Assembly (NCBI GenBank): GCA_021464415.1
Contig: CM038463.1
Span: forward strand, 116,094,790 to 116,158,789
Source of the DNA: Lonicera japonica
Lineage: Eukaryota > Streptophyta > Magnoliopsida > Dipsacales > Caprifoliaceae
DNA: 64,000 nt
Reading direction: 5' to 3'
The notes beneath the pieces were generated by a model, which worked only from the letters and a program-made list of their open reading frames with translations, was not told the DNA's origin and made no database searches. The position numbers and the translations under genes are program-made. Positions 47,431 to 57,240 of the stretch are shown in pieces. Position 1 is the stretch's first letter, and each line of letters begins with the position of its first letter.

Positions 47431-50400
47431 GACTTCTGATCCTGCTATTTTCACTTCTAAAAGTAATAATTCTCATACACTTACCATTAAAATTGTGGAT
47501 GGTTCTCAATTACCTGTTAGTCATGTTGGGACGGTTATTACTCCTAGCCTCTCTTTTCCTGCTACATTTCATATTCCAAAACTAACTATTAACCTTATTT
47601 CTGTTGGTCAATTTGTGACCTTGGGTTAAATGTTATATTTTTCTCTTCTTATTTTCATGTGCATGATCCTCAAACGGGACAAATTATTGGGATCGGCCGT
47701 AAAGTTAGAAGCATGTTCGAGCTCATACACCTTCGTACCTCACCCACTCTTATTGTTGCATCCACACCAACTGTTTCTTCATTTGAATTGTGGCATTCCC
47801 GTTTAGGACATGTGTCTTTTAATCGTCTTTGTTCTATTGTGTCATCTGGTCAGTTAGGGTCAATAAAGTCTGAGAAATTGTCTTATTTATTTTGTCAACT
47901 TGGCAAACAACCTACATTATGTTTTAATAAAAATGATTCTATTTTTTCAGCACCATTAGATTTTATTCACTCTGATGTTTGGGGACTATCTCCACATTCT
48001 ACCATGGGAGGTTCAAAATATTTTGTTTTCTTTTTGGATGATTATACTCATTTTACTTAGATCTATCTTATGAAAACTTGTTATGAATTAACCCAAATCT
48101 ATTATAATTTTGCTCGCATGATTCAAACTCAGTTTTCTTGTCCAATAAAATTTTTTCGAGCTGATAATGCCATGGAATACAAGAAAACCTCATTTCTTAA
48201 ATTTTTCCGTGAACAGGCACTATTTTTTAATATTCTTGTCCAAGTACATCTCAGCAAAATGGTTGTGCTGAACGCAAGCACAGACATATTCTTGATATTG
48301 TTCATACACTTCTTATCTCCATTAGTTGTCTTGAACAATTTTAGGGGAAAGCAGCACTTACTGCTATTTACATTATCAATCGTATCCCTATTCCATTTCT
48401 TCAGAAAAAATCTCCATATGAGAGACTTCATGGTACCTCTCCTGATTACAATTTCTTACGAGTCTTCGGTTGTGCATGTTTATATTACTCCAGCCTCATG
48501 AACATTCTAAATTGAAACTACGTGTTCGTGTTTGAAATTTCTTGGGGTACGGGATAAAACATAAAGGTTATCGGTGTTAGGATCCTATCTCAAAACGTTT
48601 AAGGATTTCTCGTCATGTTGTCTTTTAGGAACATAAAATGTTCTACTCTTTATCTAAATTTCATGTCCTTGAAGAATTTCCGCTTTCATTCTTTACTCAT
48701 TCGTTTCTTGACCTTTCCACCCTTGAACTAGATGCTCCAGTTGTCACATTCCCACCGGAAGATGAACCAGAAGCCACATCATCACCACCTCAACCTCTTA
48801 GTCCAACATCTCCTGAACCATCCTCATCTGACGTCATTTCTTTCAATAAGCTTCAACATACGGTACCTCCCAATGATGATGTCTCGCATACTGATCCTGT
48901 CATACCTCAACCACAACGACAGTCCAGTCGGGTAAGAGAGCTCCCTCGCCATCTTCGTGATTACCATTATTATTCTACCATGATTCTCACTACGAACCTT
49001 CATATTATAAAGAAACTAGTACTAATCCAATTTGGCAGCAAACTATGACAGAAGAGTTACAAGCTTTAGATAAAGTGCATACCTGGGATCTTGTGACTCT
49101 TCCTCCTGGAAAATCTGTAGTTGGGTGTAAATGGGTGTATAAAATCAAGACACGATCTGACGGTTCGATTGACTAATACAAAGCTCGTCTCTTAGCCAAG
49201 GAGTTTAATCAAGAGTATGGTATAAACTATAAAGAAACTTTCGCTCATGTGGCTCGAATGATGTCTGTTTGCAGTCTTATTGCTATTGCTGCCATTTGCA
49301 AATGGGAGCTTTTTCAGATGGATGCCAATAATGCTTTTCTTAATGGGGATCGCACAGAAAAAATCTATATGAAATCACCTCCCGGTTATTCACACCAGTC
49401 TACCCAGGTCTGCAAACTTCGCAGTACCCTATATGGACTTAAGCAAGCTCCCCGAGCTTGGTTCACAAAATTTAGCTCTACTATCACAAAGCTTGGTTAT
49501 TCCTCTAGTTCGTCAGACTTAGGCCTCTTTATTCGAAAGACAGATTTTGGGACTATTCTTCTTATCCTCTATGTGGATGATATGATAATTACTGGGGATG
49601 ATATTTCTGGTATCTCGGATCTCAAACAATCTCTCAGTCAGTTTTTTGAAATGTAGGATCTTGGTCGTTTCAACTACTTTTTAGGGCTTGAAGTCCTTTC
49701 TGATTCAACAGGTTACTATTTATCTCAAGTGAAATACATGTCTGATATTCTGGCTCGTGCTAGTCTCACTGACTGTAAAACTGCTTCTACTCCATTAGAC
49801 ACCAATGTTAGACTTATTCCGTTTGATGGTACTTTTCTCTTTGATAGTACTTTATACCGACAGTTAGTTGAGAGTCTGGTTTACCTTACTGTTACTCGCC
49901 CGGATATTGCTTATGTTGTCCATGTTGTCAGTCAGTTTATGTCTGCTCCTCGCTCTACTCATTTTGATGCTGTCATTCGGATCCTTCATTATCTTAAAGG
50001 GACAGTTTTTCATGGGCTTCACTACTCCTCAAGGTCATCTCTTGTATTAAGGGCTTACTCTAATGTAAATTAGGCCGGTGACCCTACGGATCGTCGGTTT
50101 ATTACTAGTTATTATTTTTTCCTCGGAGACTCCCTTTTTATTTGTCGTAGCAAGAAGCAGTATGTTGTTTCTCGATCAAGCACTGAGGCTGAATACCACG
50201 CTCTTACTGATACTTCACAAGAACTAATATGGCTTCGACGCCTCCTCGATGAATTAGGTGCTCCTCAAGACTCTGCTACTATTCTCTATTGTGACAACTG
50301 CAGTGCCATCCAAATCAGTCACAATGACGTCTTTCATGAACGAACCAAACACATTGAGATTGATTGTCACTTTATTCGCCAGCATATTCGTAATCTGTAC

Positions 50401-50523
50401 ATTCGTCTTATGCCCGTATCTTCAGACGACCAGCCTGCAGATCTCTTCACCAAAGCTCACCAGCCTAGCCGTTTTCAAACTTTGATTTTCAAACTCCAAC
50501 TGGTCTCTCACTTACCACCTTGA
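47395..50523 (+). pseudogene. copia pol, broken
   Basis: Protease WFFDSDCCNHMT (about 47398-47436), where the usual DSG is DSD. Stop about 47627. GAG-pre-integrase LWHSRLGHVSFNRL. Integrase HSDVWGLSPHSTMGG and FFLDDYTHFT with a TAG at 48058; then RADNAMEYKK and a shift near 48240. Acidic and Pro-rich spacer 48720-48900. Reverse transcriptase: MDANNAFLNGD, YGLKQAPRAWFTKF, LYVDDMIITGDD, stop at 49654, then FLGLEVL and SLVYLTVTRPDIAY. RNase H with AGDPTDRRF, SRSSTEAEYHALTD, CDNCSAIQIS and a shift inside. It ends before the polypurine tract. Catalytic YVDD is intact but no frame is whole. Confidence 0.85.
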
Positions 50524-50543
50524 GTTTGAGGAGGGGGGGTGTG

Positions 50544-50753
50544 TGTTAGAATATATTATGTATTTAGTATTAATTGTATTTCCTAAACTATATTGATTGT
50601 GTTCCCATTATACTTTCCTAATTGTAGCCTAGGTTATAGCTTGTCTCTTGTATATATATATATATATTCATTCTCTATTGTACATGATTATCAAGAAAGC
50701 AATACAATTCGTTATACTCTTTCAATCTCTCCTTCAATTTCTATTTAGTAACA
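50544..50753 (+). repeat. 3' LTR of the plus-strand copia element
   Basis: Starts TGTTAGAATATATTATG and ends TTTAGTAACA. Directly preceded by GAGGAGGGGGGGTGTG. Differs from the 5' LTR by about ten substitutions and simple-repeat length. Confidence 0.85.
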
Positions 50754-51040
50754 CAAAGAATAACAGCAATCACAGCGAGCTCATCACCTCTTATTCGACT
50801 AACCATGGAGTCCCACCAACTCGAGAAAGAATCTGCAATATTACTATTATCCCGTACGCTAGAACACCTCCATACTTCTTTTGCACGAGCACACTGAACA
50901 AGAGCATAGAACATCGACTTGGAATTGCAATTACACAAGGAACACATATCGGAAACATCAACTCGCAGCAGAACCAGCGCCTCCATAGTTGGAAGGCAGC
51001 TTAACTACAGCTCTCCAAATAAAAAATTCATATAAAGTGT
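50754..51040 (-). pseudogene. zf-RVT-like fragment of the split LINE-type pseudogene, 5' half
   Basis: Minus strand: FIWRAVVKLPS near 51035-51000, a frameshift, then MCSLCNCNSKSMFYALVQC and RAKEVWRCSS, matching the zinc-binding zf-RVT domain (CxxC...H/Y..xxxC) of plant non-LTR reverse transcriptases. The frame continues AVIAVIL up to the copia boundary and resumes at 45712 on the other side. No reverse transcriptase core is present upstream. Confidence 0.7.
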
Positions 51041-51227
51041 TATTAAAAATAATTTTTGAGATTTAGAATACTTTTATAAGATGTTTTATATGATTACCAA
51101 GAAGAAACCCCCTTTTTTTTACAAAGACATAATGTATTGACTCAATAATTCCACCACAAGTTCTTGACGGGGTTTCTTTGTTCTTAAATTTTCCTTTAAT
51201 TTTGAAAAGCACAAGATGGAAGCTTAA

Positions 51228-51669
51228 GGGCCCGTTTGGTTGCGTAAATTACTTTATTTTAGAATTAGTTAATTTTTGATTGAAGAATTGTGAATTTGCT
51301 CATTTATGAATAATTCAATTCTAATTCAAGTAGTGTTTGGAAAACTTAAACGAGAAATTCCAATTGTTAGAATAAAAACATGTTCTCTATTGTTCTATGT
51401 TATTTAAAATTTTGTCTAGATGCATCAACATCACGAATAAAAACTAAATCTTTTCAAAAAATAGAGTTAGAATGAATTATCTAACTCTAGAATTAGGCAA
51501 TTTCAAGTTTTACTTGAAATGACTTAATTTGAGTTTTTGTGAATCAACTTGAATTATCATATTCACAATTGTTCAATTTACATAACCAAACACTAATAAA
51601 TGAAAATTTTATAAATTACTTAATTATAAATTATCTAATTCGCAATTTGAAAAATAACCAAACGGGCCC
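51228..51669. mobile_element. PIF/Harbinger-like MITE, copy 1 (442 bp)
   Basis: Termini GGGCCCGTTTGGTTGCGTAA and the inverted AACCAAACGGGCCC, with TAA duplicated on both sides (51225-51227, 51670-51672). AT-rich non-coding interior (AGAATTAGTTAATTTT, TTCTCTATTGTTCTATGTTA, GAATTATCTAACTCTAG) shared with two more copies nearby. Confidence 0.9.
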
Positions 51670-51841
51670 TAAGTATATACTAATTTCCCAAAACCGCGCA
51701 TATAGCTATCAATAATAAATAAAAGGTAATTTTAACTACGCCTACTTAATTAAATTTCTGAGTACCCCACTTAACATTTTTAACTATAAAATATAACCCT
51801 AAAAACTCTGTAAACTCACCCCGCCATTATGCGTTCCTTAA

Positions 51842-52270
51842 GGGTCCGTTTGGTTGCGTAAATTACCTAATTTTAGAATTAGTTAATTTTCGATTGAAAA
51901 ATTGTGAATTTGCTTATTTATGAATAATTAAATTCTAATTCAAGTTTTGGAAAACTTAAACAAGAAATCCTTGTTAGAATAAAAACATGTTCTCTATTAT
52001 TCTATGTTATCAAAATTTTGTCTAGATGTATCTTGTCTTAACGAATAGATTTTCTCGAAAAACAGAGTTGGAATGAATTATCTAATTCTAGAATTAGGCA
52101 ATTTCAAGTTTTACTTGAAATGACTTAATTTGAGTTTTTGTGAATCAACTTGAACTATCATATTTACAATTGTTTAATTTACACAACCAAACACTAATAA
52201 ATGAAAATTTTGTAAATTACTTAATTGTAAATTATCTAATTCGCAATTTGAAGGACAACCAAACGGGCCC
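51842..52270. mobile_element. PIF/Harbinger-like MITE, copy 2 (429 bp)
   Basis: Same termini (GGGTCCGTTTGGTTGCG and CCAAACGGGCCC) and interior as copy 1, with a few small deletions. Flanked by TTAA on each side (51838-51841, 52271-52274), consistent with a TTA/TAA target. Confidence 0.9.
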
Positions 52271-53434
52271 TTAATTTTTTTTCTAACTCCCTTTTCTCTC
52301 CTCATTCAGTCATTCTCTTGTCTTAACGAATTTCTTTCAATTCGTTAATGAATGTCGTTGGTTTTCCTTTTTAACTCCCTTTTTCTCCCTTGATTCTCTT
52401 TCTCTCAATTAATTTGCTCTCTCTTCCTTAATAGGTATGTTCTAGAATAGAGATTTTTGTTAAAAGTGTATTTATATTTCATTTTAAAATTTCAAATTAA
52501 AAATAATTTGTGTTTGTCTATGAATTTTCGGTGGAATTGAATTGTTCAAAATATTCATTATTGTGAATGTGTATTGTTACAAGTTATATGCAATTTTAAT
52601 TATATTCTAATACGAAAAAAAATATGAATAGAATTTTGTCGTAACGTACTACATTTGATATACCTAACTTATCTTATTCTCGGTGTGCGATATGGGTGAA
52701 GCTAAAAGAGAAGAATTGTCACAATAATAGCCGGTACTTCAAAATTAATTTAATTAATTAAAATTTTAATCTTCCTCGAGAAAATAATTCGGTGGTTTTA
52801 AATCTAACATCTAGGTAAAGTCTAATTAGTGAAACACAATGTTCACATTACTAAAAATTGACATGAAAGTTCAAATTTGTATGCTTTATTGTAGATGAGG
52901 CGAGAGACTGCGAATTGAATTGTGAATCAATTATGACATATACCTGAGGTATTTTTTCTTCTTTAGAATCTAGAAGGTATACGGTGATTTTACCATTCAA
53001 ATTAATTCTATCCCCCACAATTTGAGACCAAGAATAGAATAAATAAGACAAGTTTTAACTATGAATAAAACTATATGAAATAAATTTAGGTGATTTTTTT
53101 TTTCACTCCTATGTAGCAAATGTGTAACATGCAGATTTCTCATTTGTAACTATTTAGTCATAGGTATGGATTTTATTGCATTACTGGAATGAAAATTCTT
53201 TGTTAATTAGTTAGTTTTAGTGACAAATATTTTCTTAACATTTTCTGTCGCTAATTAGTTTTGATGACTAATTTTTTTGTTTTAGTGACAAAAATGGTCA
53301 CTAAAATCTTTATTTTATGTGGTCAATCAATTTTGTAAACTCACCCCACTTTGTGGGTGAATTGCAAGTAATTGACCAAAAATAATGGGATGAATTAGAA
53401 AAAAACCTAAAATTAAAGTAAGAAAAATAAATTA
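52271..53434. other. intergenic DNA between MITE copies; possible lone exon
   Basis: 52.28-52.45 kb is pyrimidine-rich like a leader (CTCCCTTTTTCTCCC, CTCTCTTCC). On the minus strand 53051-52947 encodes SYLFYSWSQIVGDRINLNGK ITVYLLDSKEE and ends at a plausible donor (CCTCAG|GTATAT), so a lost or lone exon is possible; I cannot name the protein. 53.2-53.33 kb has TAGTGAC/GTCACTA words in both orientations, a possible transposon trace. Confidence 0.3.
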
Positions 53435-53889
53435 GGGCCCGTCTGGTTGCGTAAATTATCAAATTTTAGAATTAGTTAATTTTCAATTGAAAAATTGTGA
53501 ATTTGCTCAATTATGAATAATTCAATTCTAATTCAATTCTAATTCAAGTAGTGTTTAGAAAACTTAAATAAGAAATTCCGATTGATAGAATAAAAACATG
53601 TTCTCTATTGTTCTATGTTATTTAAAATTTTGTCTAAATGCATCAATATCATGGGTTGAAACTAGATTTTCTCGAAAAATAAAATTGGAATGAATTATCT
53701 AATTCTAAAATTCTGGAATTTTAAATTTTACTTGAAATAACTTAATTTGAGTTTTTGTAAATCAACTTGAATTATCATATTTACAATTATTCAATTTACA
53801 CAATTAATTAATAATAAATAAAAAATTTATAAATTACTTAATTATAAATTATTTAATTCATAATTTAAAAGATAACTAAACGAGTGCTC
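53435..53889. mobile_element. PIF/Harbinger-like MITE, copy 3 (about 455 bp, right end decayed)
   Basis: Left end GGGCCCGTCTGGTTGCGTAA after TTA. The interior matches copies 1 and 2 and has a short duplication (TTCAATTCTAA twice, about 53520-53541). The right end reads ACTAAACGAGTGCTC instead of ACCAAACGGGCCC, so this copy is older or more damaged. Confidence 0.85.
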
Positions 53890-54197
53890 AGTGAATTCAT
53901 TTAAAAACGTCCTAAATAAAGGCTAAAAAGTAAAAGATTGATTAAGATATGTATATATATAGAGAGATAAGAATGATATCAGGATGATGCAAAGGAAGTA
54001 AGGAAAAGGAGAATCTTGATGCTTCCTTTTGTACACGAAAGACGAGGAAAATTACAAAACTAGTTAAAGCCACCTCGACACATCCCTTTATTATTTTATT
54101 TATCCCTCCAAATTAAAGCCACCTTATCTTGTAATCTATGAATTTAACTACGTTTTTCTTGTTCGAGAATTATACTAACAGGTGTCTAGATTACCTT

Positions 54198-54495
54198 TAA
54201 GTTTCGTTTGGTTCATAGATTAAAAAATTTAATTTTTTTTTTTTTATTTGATAAGTACAAATTTTAAAAACACTTTTTCGATAGGAAAAAAAGTAGGAGG
54301 TAAAACCATTCATTTCAAAATACATGTGATTTTCAAGCATTAATTACAAAAAATTTGGACAACAATACCATTACCTACATACTTTTTATGTTTTACCAAA
54401 CACAAAAAATGAAACTTGACTAGAAATTTAGTTTCTCACTTCCATGAGAAAGACAAGGGAATTAATTTCTCTTCCGTGAACCAAACGAGGTCTTA
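54198..54495. mobile_element. MITE of about 300 bp with TCGTTTGGTTCA termini
   Basis: Left TTAAGTTTCGTTTGGTTCA and right, reverse-complemented, CTAAGACCTCGTTTGGTTCA. Non-coding AT-rich interior. Target duplication not clear. Confidence 0.7.
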
Positions 54496-54645
54496 GAGCA
54501 TTTTGACTAATTTTTATTTGTGGTGTGTGACTGTTACAAGTTAAATATTATTTTAATAATATTAAAAATTAATTTTAAAAGTATTAAGTCAATCTTAAAA
54601 TTATCACAATAATAATTTTATATCACTAAATCAAGAAGCTTAATA

Positions 54646-56345
54646 TATAATAGGCATAAATGTTATTTGTTTATAGGAATCGCTATTTTTATTTTCTTTC
54701 TAATTTTAGTATTCGGATATTTAAAAAAATATTTTAATTCTTACATTTTCGTGCTTCTGCAACGTATTGTTATTAAAAACTACAACAGACACATAATCAA
54801 TTTATTGTAAAATAAGCGAATCATGTTGGCCACTCGTATTTCTTCAAGGATATATCAAACCTAATAATCCTTAGTTAAAACTAATTTTATTCATTATCTA
54901 GTATTTTTGTTAAAACTAGATTCTTAAGTCACCATGTGTTAGAACAGAATAATGAAATTTTAATTTGGGACAACAGAAAGTAGGGGCGAATTTGGTACAA
55001 TACCGTACCATACCAACTATATTGATTACTATACCGAAATTTTGGTACACTAAAATTCATTACAATTACCATACCATACTTTCGGTATACCGAATTTTGG
55101 TATACCAAAATATTGGTATGGTACGGGTTGGTACGGTATATTACCAAAAAATCAATCATGTAAATAAAAAATAATTTTTTAAAATTTAAATGACTTTTTT
55201 GAATTTAATTGATTTACAAAATAATTGATTATTATTAATTAACGTAAAACATAGACTAACTTAGCTCAAACCTAAATTTAACTAAATTTTTTTGAAAAAG
55301 AATTAGACATGATTTGTTAATATTTACATCTTTACACTTTATTGCAAAAAAAAAAAATAGACTAAATCACTAAACAGATAAGAATGTGTTATTATTATGA
55401 TGGCTCATATTTATCGTAATGCAAACCGATTAAGTAAATTGAGCCATTATAATTCAAATGTATTAAATGAATTGGGACAATTTTTGTAGAATTAAAAAAA
55501 GGATGAATAACTTAGAACACATGCAACTAAGTAGAATTGTAGAATATATACATACATGCATATCTATAATTTTTATTTCTTAGTCTCACTCAACCAACTA
55601 GGTTCCCAAATTCAGAATAAAACTTATGATGCTCTAATTTATTTCTTTTACTTGATGTCATCTCTTGAGATTATAGACTGTCATTACTTATTGTAAAAGA
55701 AAACAAAACAAACATCTTCTCATCATCGATAGATATTATATATGTTAAAGTTCGAATGCATACTCAGTGAAACGACTTAAATGAACCGAACAATATTAAA
55801 ATGAACCGACAAAATTTGTTTCAATGGAATATTTATATGGACGAGAATTGTTACCTGATTTAGAGTTGAAATGGGTCTAAAGAGAGAATATGATTGTTGA
55901 TAATCTGGACTGTTCATCTAACTTAATCTATATCTAATTGTGAAATATTGGTAATTTAGTATTTATTTAATATTTGGTATAATGGCACATTTGGTATTGG
56001 TATGGTACGGTATACCATACCGTACCAAAAAATCGATACGGTATACCATTGGTAATGAATATGAATACCAGTGTCGTACCAAAGTAATTTGGTATGGTAC
56101 AATACTATCAAATTTTCGGTACAATTTGGTATTGGTTCGGTTTGGTACGGATTGGTACGGTACAAATGGTATTTTTTTCCACCCCTAATAGAAAGTATAA
56201 AAAATTTACAAATGTCCCAATATTTGCATTATAAAATAAGGTAATGATATTATCAAAACAATATTCTCTTTATCAGAGTATAATACTATTTTAAAAAATT
56301 GTAATATATACATATAAAGATATACATTATTTTAATAATAATACA
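54646..56345. repeat. segmental duplication, copy 1 (contains a hAT insertion)
   Basis: Without the hAT element (54981-56187) this about 0.5-kb unit matches 56740-57240 closely: GGCATAAATGTTATTTGTTT, TTCTGCAACGTATTGTTATT, CGAATCATGTTGGCCACT, ATGAAATTTTAATTTGGGAC, CCCAATATTTGCATTATAAA, AAAGATATACATTATTTTA. Non-coding. Confidence 0.9.
54981..56187. mobile_element. hAT-like non-autonomous element, 1207 bp
   Basis: Terminal repeats TAGGGGCG...CCACCCCTA, target duplication ACAGAAAG / ATAGAAAG (54973-54980, 56188-56195; one mismatch), and the same GGTAC/GGTAT subterminal repeats as 21793-22927. The interior differs from that element. The duplicated copy at 56740-57240 shows the empty site (GGGACAACAGAAAATATAAA at about 57076), which proves the insertion and its borders. 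No transposase. Confidence 0.92.
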
Positions 56346-56351
56346 TTTGTG

Positions 56352-56520
56352 TGTTGACAGGTCGTGTTCGAGTTAACCTGTAAAATAAACAGGTCGTGTT
56401 CGAGTTAATATAAATGACACGATTAGTTAAACGGGTCGTGTTCGGGTTGACACTAATACTGTAATATTTGTGTGTTGACACGACCCGAACACGACACGCG
56501 AACCCGAATTGCCAGCCCTA
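56352..56520. mobile_element. truncated hAT-like MITE fragment
   Basis: Ends GAATTGCCAGCCCTA, resembling the TAGGGCTGGCAATTC terminus of another hAT-type plant MITE. Inside are repeated GGTCGTGTTCGRGTTGACAC words in both orientations (GTGTTGACACGACCCGAACACGAC as the opposite). The left terminus is missing. Confidence 0.55.
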
Positions 56521-56640
56521 AATATAATGGAGTGAGATAATTATTTAAAGGAAAGTGTGGAATATAATGGAGTGAGATATTTATTTAAAGAAAAGTGTGG
56601 AATATAATGGAGTGAGATAATTATTTAAAGAAAAGTATAG
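56521..56640. repeat. 40-bp tandem repeat, three copies
   Basis: Units 56521-56560, 56561-56600 and 56601-56640, each beginning AATATAATGGAGTGAGATA, differing by one to three bases. Non-coding. Confidence 0.95.
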
Positions 56641-56739
56641 AATAAAAAAAAAAGTGGAGAATATTATTTTTGTAGGCCAATGATAAAATTATTTTTTACT
56701 TTTGTAGACCAATAGTAGATTAATATTTACCCCATCAAT

Positions 56740-57240
56740 AGGCATAAATGTTATTTGTTTACATGAATCGCTATATTTATTTTCTTTCTAATTTTAGTAT
56801 TCGGGTATTTAAAATAATATTTTAATTCTTACATTTTTGTGCTTCTGCAACGTATTGTTATTGAAAACTACAACAGATACAATCAATTCATTGTAAACTA
56901 AGCGAATCATGTTGGCCACTTGTATTTCCTCAAGAATATATCAAACCTAATAATCCTTAGTTAAAACTAATTTTATTCATTATCGTAGTATTTTTGTATA
57001 TTAATTACGTTTTAAAATTAAAAGTAGATTCTTAAGTCACGATGTGTTAGAAAAGAATAATGAAATTTTAATTTGGGACAACAGAAAATATAAAAAATTT
57101 AAAAATATCCCAATATTTGCATTATAAAATAAAGTAGTGATATTATCAAAACAATATTCTCTTTATCAAAATATAATACTATTTTAAAAAACTGTAATGT
57201 ATACTTATAAAGATATACATTATTTTAGTAATAATATATT
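56740..57240. repeat. segmental duplication, copy 2 (empty hAT site)
   Basis: Matches 54646-54980 joined to 56188-56345. Small differences include an added ATTAATTACGTTTTAAAA near 57000. Lacks the hAT element. Confidence 0.9.

Larger units (their letters stand above)
45713..50753 (+). mobile_element. Ty1/copia retrotransposon, 5.0 kb, nearly complete but with many stops
   Basis: LTRs 45713-45934 and 50544-50753, primer site directly after the 5' LTR (TGGTATCAAAGC, 45935-45946), gag-protease-integrase-RT-RNase H order, and polypurine tract GAGGAGGGGGGG (about 50528-50539). The flanks CAAAA (45708-45712) and CAAAG (50754-50758) look like a 5-bp target duplication with one change. LTRs are about 95 percent alike outside simple repeats, so insertion is fairly recent, yet the coding part already carries many stops. 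Short LTRs of about 210-220 bp suggest an Ale/Ivana-like lineage, unproven. It split a LINE-type pseudogene. Confidence 0.9.
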
